This document shows, piece by piece, positions 39,032 through 46,639 of a DNA stretch of 64,000 nucleotides (its first letter is position 1; every line of letters starts with the position of its first letter). The notes beneath the pieces were generated by a model. That model was not told the origin of the DNA. It was given only the letters and a program-made list of their open reading frames with translations, and searched no databases. This DNA is from Colletotrichum lupini (taxonomy: Eukaryota; Ascomycota; Sordariomycetes; Glomerellales; Glomerellaceae): contig NC_064672.1 in the NCBI RefSeq assembly GCF_023278565.1, positions 1,178,001 to 1,242,000 of the forward strand, in the 5' to 3' direction. The translations under genes and the position numbers were made by a program.

Positions 39032-40936
39032 CTACCACCCATTGCTTCCGTAGGATCCAAACCAGTCCTGACCCGGTTCCTGAGATCCAAGTCCGTTTCT
39101 CTTGCACATATTGGCGACCTTGGCCTGCAACTTGGAGTCAAAGACATCAGACGTCTCATGGCCCAATTTCATATCTCGTCTGAACTTAATGGAAGAGCCA
39201 AGCTCGAACGTATCGACGTCTATAACTTCCCAGGCTTCTTTGGTGTTGGAGTCCAGTACATAGAGCTTTGCTTCTCCCTCTTTCGCCTTCCGTTGGAGGA
39301 CGGGTCGCTCGTGAGACCAGAAGATGTTGTTGAAGCGTGCGTCCTGGTACTTCTTGCCTGGCTCGTAGAGTGCGAGCTCTTTCGGAGTCTCTGTCATGAT
39401 GATGATCTCTCCGAAGCATGCTTCAGCCATGGACTCTGACATTTGCTGGAAATAACGGATGCTCGGCGGCACTACTCCGACAGGCAATGTCTTCTCGAAT
39501 TCTTCCTGCTTTTTCCTGATAGGTTCTAGCCAGCTTCCGGGCGTGAACATGGCATAGAGGTCCCGGACGCCCTTATGAATAGAAGCATCATAGGCGTTAG
39601 GAAATAGATTCTGGATGGGATCATTGGTCAGTTTCATCACTTTGAGGGCCTCAAATCCCCTTAGAACTTGGTGAAATGCATACCCATATTGTGTACCGAG
39701 GTTTCTTCGACTCTCCGCACGCCCATTCTGTAGCAGCAGATGATAACCCTGTAGCTGCTCCAGCAGCGGTGACTCCTTTGGTGTAGAAGACACACGTATC
39801 AGTAAGGTCTGCCTTGTCTCCTTTGATGTATCGAAGGAAGGTCTCGGCTGTCATAAGTTTGATGATAGCCTCCGAATCTGTTTCGTCGATGGCAGTTCCA
39901 TCGTTTTGAATTGGAGAGAACACGCAGTTCGAGGGATCGAACCCGGGACCCTGATTCATACACGCCAAGTCCACCTCTTTAGCAGTGCTGGGAGGAGCCG
40001 GCGTTGCTGTCGGGGTCGGCGTTGACGTCGGGGTAGCCGATTTGCAATTATCGGCCACGGCTGCAAGGTTGATGTAGGAAAATGTGTTGAAAGCAGCGTC
40101 CAGGGATGCTTGGATATTATTGTCATTGAAGGGACACCTAGCCTTTTCGTACTGGACACCGTTGAGCTGCTCTATTGCCGGCGGAGAGAGCCTTTTCCAG
40201 CTGATCAATGGCGGGCTTAGGGCGTACTCAGTGCCGTCTTGAGAGGGGAAAACGTTGACTTGACCGTCATATCCGACGATGGGGTGTGTGTTACCAGGAC
40301 CGGAACCGCTATCGCCAGAGCTATAGAGTGTATTACCGCTCACTGATGTATCGTAGGTTTCTTTGCCATTAGAGTAACTGACTCCAACGACGCGGTAATC
40401 GTCGGCCACTGGGTCGCACTTATCAGAGTATAACCAGATCACAATAGTCAGGTACCAGTGCTTGTGACGTTCGGTGTCCGTCTGGACCTTGGGTTGATAC
40501 CACGAATACATAATACCGGTCCGACCGTTGGAAGTTCCGACCCTGGCGTAAAGCTGACCCTTGCTGGCATCACGGCAGTCACCGCCACTATGGCCTGTAG
40601 GTTTAAGCCCCATTCTGAGTAGGCCAAACAGTCAGACGTAACGTTGATCGACGTGTATCAAGAGAAACATATGTTGTACACATACCCGTGGTTCCCATCC
40701 TTGTCGACGGCGGCGTAGGGGAAGCAACCGCTCCTATCGTTGAGCCAGGGCTTGAAACGCAGTTCAAGCTCGCCTTCGAGGTCATAGGCAGCTTGCTGTT
40801 GGAAAACCGCAACCTCAGCATGCGGTTTCCATTTGTCGCCGACTGCAACGTCGCCATCTCGGGCATGGAGCACGCTGCCAGAAGCGAGGGAGGTTAACCC
40901 CAGAAAAAGGAGAGGCGAGAAATATTGATACAACAT
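39032..40936 (-). CDS. Secreted NPP1/NLP-family protein with extra C-terminal domain (3 exons)
   Basis: Necrosis- and ethylene-inducing-like proteins are secreted; cytolytic members permeabilise plant plasma membranes. Exons read 40,936-40,686, 40,614-39,684 and 39,610-39,032 (586 codons). The introns (40,615-40,685, 71 bp; 39,611-39,683, 73 bp) are GTATGT/GTATGC...CAG with CTGAC branch-like sites and keep frame. The start gives a signal peptide of about 20 residues; an in-frame ATG at 41,083 would bury it. The NPP1 domain spans about residues 40-260: a Cys pair (71, 97), GIMYSWYQPK (117-126), a heptapeptide at 133-139 and CPFNDNN near 244-250. The family heptapeptide GHRHDWE here reads RHKHWYL: both His stay, but the acidic residues, known metal ligands in a studied family member, are lost, so cytolytic activity is doubtful. 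A Thr/Pro linker (about 278-294) leads to some 290 residues of unidentified, Cys-containing sequence. Typical NLPs end near residue 250. No stops or RIP signs are seen. Confidence 0.85.
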
Positions 40937-41040
40937 TGCTACTGAGAACGATGAATCACGAAAACGGAAAAGATGAACGCAGGAGCGAGAAGCCTGCAAA
41001 GTAGCTAATGTGGGGATCCAAGTTGGGCAGCTGAGAAAGA

Positions 41041-41050
41041 CAATATATAC
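41041..41050 (-). promoter_or_regulatory. TATA-like box upstream of the NLP gene
   Basis: On the - strand this reads GTATATATTG, about 105 bp before the chosen start codon at 40,936, a normal distance for a fungal TATA element plus a short leader. It supports the start at 40,936 over the upstream in-frame ATG at 41,083, which lies on the wrong side of this box. Based on position and sequence only. Confidence 0.45.
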
Positions 41051-41955
41051 ATTTCGCTCCCATATGTCGGAAACGCCGGCCATTGCGAGCGTACTACGTC
41101 AAGCTCATCAACAGCTACACAACGTTATACTACCTCCAGAGCCTGACCATATTTCACAGTTCACCTGAATGATGAAGTTTAATAAATGGGATTCTTCATC
41201 CTTCACATCATCAATGAAACTTCTAGTAAAAGTTGGGTTGCGAGTCAGTTGCATCAAGATTGTGTCTTCAACAGCATTACCCTTCACTTACTAATACCTT
41301 AGCGCATACCCAAGATCAGCTTGAACTTAACCCAGCTAGCCATCTTAGCTCCCTGACTAAAAAAGAGCCGCTAGAAGTTAGAAAACGCTAGCGCCCTTTT
41401 TTAGGTGCCGGTGACGCGGTTTTGCAAGGTGAACTTTGGGCTAGTGTAAATACGACCTCGCGCGAGCCAACGCCATTAACTCTAGTATCCAGCTCTCGGT
41501 ACATTCCTTTTTGTATATTAGACCATTGGGTTATGTCGACATGGTTTATCACTAATGTTCAAAGTGGTTGTTTGCAGTAAGCCCGTAGCCCCGCCTTCCG
41601 AAGGGCGTGGAAGTAGAGATCGAATCTCAGGGCGGTCAAAGTTCGCACAGTTGTAGGTTCTCTAATTTCGGGTATACCGTAGAGTCAAAGCTAACGGCGA
41701 TTGAGCCTCATGATACACCCCTTACAATATCAGTTCAAGTCTTTACTAACCACCGCACTTCGAGTCTCTCACAGCCCTCATAAGTTACATAAAGCGCGCG
41801 CCGCGAGGTCATCGCGCCCGTCTTAGCGACCCATCTAGTCATGTCCCGTGAACGATTATACGAGGCCTTGGTGCAAAGACTACTTACGAGATTCCGTGCT
41901 GTCAAGGGTATCAGAAACGTCTTAACATATGATTCGATTCCTTCGCTTATCATTA
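41051..41955. other. Intergenic DNA of normal composition, with one hairpin
   Basis: The NLP gene's upstream region. I see no supported gene. A 72-codon ORF on the - strand (41,735-41,953) shows no signal, domain or neighbour support. A hairpin lies at 41,357-41,404. A pol III B-box-like word at 41,618-41,626 has no matching A box or cloverleaf. Confidence 0.6.
41357..41404. repeat. 48-bp imperfect inverted repeat
   Basis: The two ends read CTAAAAAAGAGC and GCCCTTTTTTAG, which pair with one mismatch, and the inner parts (CGCTAG with CTAGCG) can pair too, leaving a loop of roughly a dozen bases. It may be a small foldback insertion or a transcription-related hairpin. No target-site duplication is obvious. 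Confidence 0.6.
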
Positions 41956-41958
41956 AAT

Positions 41959-41996
41959 CTTTTTATTTTTATTTTGTTTTTATTTTCCCATTTTTT
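41959..41996 (-). repeat. A-rich tail of the LINE
   Basis: On the - strand this is a run of A broken by single T, C and G bases (repeating AAAAAT-like units), as expected at the 3' end of a LINE after target-primed reverse transcription. It is placed correctly, downstream of ORF1 and ORF2 on the same strand. A matching target-site duplication on the far side was not found by eye. Confidence 0.55.
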
Positions 41997-42427
41997 CAGG
42001 ATCACTTATAAATATAGCTGATATATAGCTTGTCTAGGAAATTAGTAGGGTATGCTTTCCGGTGTCTGGCTACCGATATGACGTGTACCACGAGCCTCAG
42101 CTACGACTTCGGGTTTGCCGATGTTGATGGTTTTGAGTATGACATGTTGATGATCGCGAGGGCCTCGGGGTGCATAAACATGATCAATCGTTATATTGGA
42201 CGCTGGTTCTTTGGTGTGATGCTAGCTCCTGTACAATGAACTGAGCGCGTGGAGCCGGCCAGCCCCGGTATCGTCTGGCGATCTTGGAGTGTAAGTCTTT
42301 CCTTACGCATGAGTTAAAAAGACCTTCCCCTCTACAACGCACACACTTTTTCAAGATGCCTCGGTACGTTCCGCTAGCGAACCCATAGGGACTTCGGTCA
42401 GCGAGTTCCATTACACAAAAACTACCT

Positions 42428-42642
42428 GGGTGTCTGTTGATTTGCATCTTACCGTCCAAGCTTGCCCAGGGCTCCTGGACAAGAACGACGTCGATCCGAT
42501 CCCTCCAGCATAGCTCAAGAAGAGCTGTATGTGTCGGAGAGGCCTTCCTTACGTTACACTGGGCTCCCCGCAGCGTCCGCAGCGTCCGCAGCGTCCGCAG
42601 CGTCCGTAGCGTGGCCGTCTTTGACCTACGACTCCGAGTCAA
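42428..42642 (-). pseudogene. LINE ORF2 N-terminus (AP-endonuclease start), truncated
   Basis: The frame holds CNVRKASPTHTALLELCW and IDVVLVQEPW, the conserved opening of the apurinic-type endonuclease of fungal LINEs, where the QEPW glutamate is a catalytic residue. Similarity ends after NRHPGS at about 42,428, so roughly 60 recognisable codons remain. The open frame overlaps the end of ORF1 by about 17 bases in another phase and has no ATG before the endonuclease motif. The N-terminal part has been replaced by Leu-Arg-Thr repeats from a 9-bp tandem repeat. Not functional. Confidence 0.75.
42570..42614. repeat. 9-bp tandem repeat, four exact copies plus one degenerate
   Basis: GCAGCGTCC is repeated four times (42,570-42,605), followed by a degenerate copy. 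On the - strand it codes for Leu-Arg-Thr repeats at the start of the LINE ORF2 frame. Confidence 0.95.
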
Positions 42643-44199
42643 GTTCGAGATGGGTGTAGGTATTTGCGATGTTGTAGTTCGGCTTCTGCGCTGTCCTTTG
42701 GCTCCTGCTCAGGAGAGGAAGCATCAGACGGTCGTTTCGGGAGTCGTTCGCAGGCTCCTCTTCCTGGTCTTCGTCCATGCTACTACTGCTTGCATCTCCG
42801 TCGCCCAGGCACACGATCGAGCTCGCCGATGGCGTCCTCGTGCGTGTACGTTTGGAGCTGGGCTTTTGGCCCTGGTCAGAGGTAGTCTTATCCGTCGACA
42901 GCTGAGTTCCATCGGGGTGGTCGGGTTGTGTGGTTTTGTATAGAGTATCAGACAGACTTTTGCCGGCCTTCCGGATGCGAGCCCGATCCTTGCGGCTAGA
43001 AATAGAAGCGACACCGTTGACGATCACTGGCCTTGCAGGACAATCTTTATGGCTGGACTGATAGGGGCCACAGCAATTTGCACATTGAGGCTTGGCTGCG
43101 CAAGGCTCGGTCTCGTGCGAGTCGGACGGTCTGCCGCAGTTGCCGCAGAGTGCCCGCTGGCCACAGTAGCGGTTTGAGTGGAAACTCTGGCAGCCAGGGT
43201 CGTGGCGAACGAGCGTCCTCCTTTTCTTGATGAGCTGCGACCTGCTGCTCTGATTGAACAGTCTGAAAGGCAACACTTTCGACGTGAAGGAGATGAGCCA
43301 AGAGACTTCGTTTGTCGTGGGGTTTGGCCCAAAACAAGATTGTCTGACACGGACCGAATTCTGTCTCGTCTGGGCATAGACCTCGTCTTCGATCACCGTA
43401 GCGGGATCAAAGAGGTCTCCGCCGATGGTGCGTCATTCGGTCGGGCAGCGGGGCACAACATAGGTGTACCACTTCGTCGGCATCTCTACCTTATGTGCGC
43501 CCAGGCATCGCGCCAGCTCCTCTTTACCCTCGAGCAGTTTTTGCTGGATCTGTTTGTTCAGTGGCTTTAGGGAGTACCCTGTGCCGACGTGGTAGACGTG
43601 AGGAAGGTCCGCCAAATCTAAATCGAAGGTTTGGCAGATTGTCTGGCGAAGCGCGAATGGGGCGACTTTCCGGGCAGGCAGTGAGCCTCTTCGGGGATGC
43701 GGGCGAGAATGCGGAGATCCTCCTGCGGCTGGATCTATGGTCGGCTTGGGGGTCGTAACCGGGAGTGGGGCCTGCAGGCGAGCCAAAGTCTGCCTAGAGG
43801 TTGGTGCATCAGCGGCAGCCGGGGCTGCAACGGTAGCCCACGTACGGGCTGCCGCCGGGCCCGTGTCAGCCTTCATCAGTTTCCTCAGAGCCTGGGTGAT
43901 GTAGGCAGTGGCCTCCTTCGCGAACTGTTGCTTGGAGCCGTCGAAGCTAGCGACTACACTGTCGACAGACCGGGCGATGGTCAAAAATACCTCTTTTCGT
44001 TCCTCGTGCTGTCCAGCCTCCTCGTCGAGAGCTGAAAGGACGAACCTGTTACGGAACCGCTTGTGGCCGCAGTCAAGGGCATACGCGTGGGGCTAGGCCG
44101 AAATGGCTGTGCCTCGGTGTTGCGGCGGCGCTTAGACCTTGAGGTAGGCGTCGGCTCCGGGAGAATCTCGGAGCCTCTTTCGGCTGTTAAGGACTTCAT
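42626..44199 (-). pseudogene. LINE ORF1 (Gag-like, two zinc knuckles), one frameshift and one stop
   Basis: The ORF starts with ATG at 44,199 and a basic nuclear-localisation-like stretch (SRSKRRR). A frameshift lies at about 44,000-44,050: the next frame reads EERKEVFLTIARSVDSVV. It continues to an in-frame TGA at 43,433-43,435, then resumes in the same frame to 42,626. The last part has two zinc knuckles, CGNCGRPSDSHETEPC (about 43,115-43,165) and CANCCGPYQSSHKDC, as in ORF1 proteins that bind LINE RNA. An Asp/Glu/Ser-rich tail follows. The TGA could come from CGA by a C-to-T change. With only two lesions in about 1.57 kb it is far less damaged than its relative at 25.6 kb. Confidence 0.8.
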
Positions 44200-45060
44200 G
44201 GAAAGGTCACCTATGCACTAACAGAAGATGCCAAGACAAATTAGGCGAGAGAGAAGTTCCTTGAAGATAAGCATCCCGACACGCTCACCAGCATGAGCAA
44301 CTTGGTGCACGCTTGAAAAAGCCAGAAACGGTACTTTAACGCAATACCATTGATGCGTGACTGCCTCCGACTACAGCAGCGCTCCCTTGGAATTGGTCAT
44401 CCTGACACTGTGTCTTCTTTTTCAAGCCTTAAGGAGTGGGAAAAGGTTTCTATATAAAATCTAGAGAATGTTCCGTTGCGGAAGAATTGAATCAGCTTCA
44501 AGCACGACTTATATAGACGATGAGAGCTTAGTGAGAATATCATATAACGAATACAAGAATTTGCAGTGAAGCTCCGAATAAGCCAACTAGGCTGGCCGAT
44601 CTGCTCATTCCACGACGATCATGGTGAGGTGGAAGAAGAGGCGGCCGGAACGAAGGGGGAGAGCAAAAATGGCTGCAAGGTACCCTTTGGTCGAGGTGGA
44701 CCCCTAAACGGGTCCCTAAACGGGTTACCAGGGGACGAAGGGGTATTAGCGGCCAAATCCGGCTCTGTTAGTAATTGTCTGGCCACTACAAATGTGGTCT
44801 GGCAAGCCAAGTAAGCCATAGCTCCACACCACCACTACTGAAGATGTTAAGTAGAATAATTCGCGAAACCTTTTACGCCCTTTACTGTATGAACTATACA
44901 GTACATGAGCGCTGTACAGCCCGTGGTCACTGTTTCGTGTTTCCGAGAGAACGTCCTAATCATTCGACGTTGTTGAGTTAATCGCTGTCGAGAAGCTCCG
45001 GAACGCGCTACATGGCACTAGCACGATCTACCGTGTGGCAACTTTACGCACGTCCCGACG
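44200..45060. other. Island DNA between two divergent LINEs, no supported gene
   Basis: Normal composition. It may include the 5' untranslated region of the - strand LINE. A 12-bp unit (CCCTAAACGGGT) occurs twice in a row at about 44,703-44,726. Two overlapping ORFs, 44,566-44,814 (+) and 44,619-44,819 (-), have no recognisable domain and are probably chance. A short inverted repeat (TACTGTAT/ATACAGTA) lies at 44,883-44,903. Composition shifts back to the RIP type at about 45,060-45,110. Confidence 0.55.
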
Positions 45061-46340
45061 GGATGGATCCCGAGCTAGATTCGACGTTTATAACCGTTAC
45101 GAGGGAGGTAATGGTAGTAAGCGACGAGGACTTAGTATTACGAAGGGTATAAAAACTATCTATAAAAGTTCGACTAAGCTAAACATACTAAGAGATAACT
45201 AAAGATGCGTTTAAGCGAGCGATTAAGACTGCTAATAATAGCCAGTAGGTAACTACTACTCGAGCTATAACCCTAGCTAAGGAACGCGCAAAGCCTATTA
45301 AAGAGGACGATAAAGGGCTGCTCTTAACAATAGGTAAGTAAGTAAGTTAGAGAGCTATACGTAGTAATTAAAATTATATTTAATACGTAAAAGAAGTTAG
45401 AAATATAGAATAAGAACGTTAAAATAGAGCTTTATATAGTTACTTTAGAGCTATAAATAGTTAAGAGTAAGCTATAGTTTATAAAAAAAAAGCTATAAGT
45501 AATAAAAGAACGTATAGAGGATAAAAGCGCTAAAACGAACGAGAACTTTAAAGTAATTATAATAATAGCTACGACCCTAAATAGCTTAAATATATTATAT
45601 ATAGACGTTATATAAAGCAGGTTAAATAGGTAAAGTTATAACTTATAAATAGATATACTAAGTAATACGACGCTACTAAGCTATAGTAATCCCTTTTTTT
45701 ATATAATCGATATATTAAGAGTTAATAAAACGAGCGATAAGCCTAACGTAGGTTAGATCTGGGCTATAATAAAGAAAGAGATATGCGTAATAGATAGTTA
45801 GGGTAGCTAGTATTATTAGGCCGTTATAATAGACCTAAGGAACGTAGATAGGATCTAAGTTATTTATTATAATAATACTAAGTATAAGATTATTAAGTAA
45901 ATTATAAAAAAGAGATTTAGTTCTAAAATACGTATATTATAGAAATAAGTTCTATTTTATAAAAGTAAATAATATAAAGCGAACCGAGGTACTAAATAAG
46001 AATAGTAATATTAAGGCTAAAGCGGCGGAGGCACTTAGCTAAGAAAACGAAACTACTATTACTAAGATATCTTAGCTTAGTAAAAAAGATATACCTAAAG
46101 CGTATAAGTCTATAGTTATATTCGTAACTAAGGCTAGTAATACGTATAGACTAATCTCCGAGGGCTTCTTTTACGTTAAAAAAGAGTCCGGTATAATAAT
46201 AGTATTTAAGTAGCGGCTACGTCCTTAATAATACTATAACTATTAATAAATTATTAAGTATAAGGCGTATTAGTGCGCGAACCCTTAGGTATATAGACGC
46301 TATATTAAAGTAAGCTATTATTATAATAAATACTATAAAA
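45061..46340 (+). pseudogene. Tad LINE ORF1 remnant
   Basis: A Lys/Glu/Leu-rich probable coiled coil (about 45,370-45,560) is followed by a segment matching Tad ORF1 proteins (DRIQVIYYNNTKYKIIKQ and KIRILQKQVL, for the family's RIRI.CR.E.E..LVK and RVLRDQLYPVK). A zinc-knuckle region follows at about 46,225-46,335, where the Cys-Tyr-Asn-Cys box survives as TYR/ILE-type mutations beside NPQVC-like residues. ORF1 protein would coat LINE RNA. Broken by many RIP stops. Confidence 0.75.
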
Positions 46341-46639
46341 CGATTATAATATACATACTTTATAATAAACTATACGAGTTATTTAATAAGAACTATTTAA
46401 AGCTATATCTACGCTCTTATAAATAAAAAGGTCTAAATCCTTTAGCTTAATATAAGGAAATAGGCTAAGGTTTATAAGAGTTTAATAAATAACGAGGCGC
46501 TGCGCGACTTTATAACTATAGTAATATAAGAGCTATAAGTATAAAGGATAGAAAATAAGGCTATTATAGTTCTAATAAGATATATTAAGTAGACTAGGAT
46601 AGTACTAATAGAGTAGAGGGATAAAGGAAGATAGGGAAT

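Larger units (their letters stand above)
41956..44200 (-). mobile_element. LINE retrotransposon, little affected by RIP, ORF2 deleted, tail kept
   Basis: Read on the - strand the element has an ORF1 with two CCHC-type zinc knuckles, an overlapping ORF2 that starts with an AP-endonuclease N-terminus, then an abrupt loss of ORF2 similarity at about 42,428, a 400-bp stretch with no coding similarity, and an A-rich tail at 41,959-41,996. This order means the middle of ORF2 (most of endonuclease, all of reverse transcriptase) was deleted while both ends stayed. The 5' end is not defined; the 5' untranslated region may extend to the right of 44,200. The composition is normal, in contrast to the RIP-mutated relative at 25,590-26,430. 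Confidence 0.7.

Noticed and set aside
38846..39439. 197-codon + strand ORF
   Set aside because: It lies antisense to exon 3 of the NLP gene, whose - strand frame has introns, a signal peptide and recognisable domains. The + strand product shows no domain.
40937..41083. Upstream in-frame ATG at 41,083 as the NLP start
   Set aside because: It would place 49 residues ahead of a good signal peptide and lies upstream of the TATA-like box at 41,041-41,050.
41575..41640. Possible tRNA or tRNA-derived SINE (B-box-like GATCGAATC at 41,618-41,626)
   Set aside because: No A box at the right distance, no acceptor stem or cloverleaf pairing, and the T stem is mismatched.
41735..41953. 72-codon - strand ORF as a small gene
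   Set aside because: No signal peptide, domain or codon evidence; it sits just beyond the LINE tail and may be part of another repeat. Left as unsupported.
42437..42943. Several + strand ORFs over 42.4-44.1 kb
   Set aside because: They are shadows of the - strand LINE ORF1/ORF2, which has zinc knuckles and endonuclease motifs.
44566..44819. Overlapping ORFs on both strands near 44.6-44.8 kb
   Set aside because: They overlap each other, include a tandem repeat and show no domain; probably 5' untranslated or intergenic DNA.
44883..44903. Short palindrome TACTGTAT...ATACAGTA as a mobile element end
   Set aside because: Only 8-bp arms, no second copy and no target duplication; too short to support a claim.
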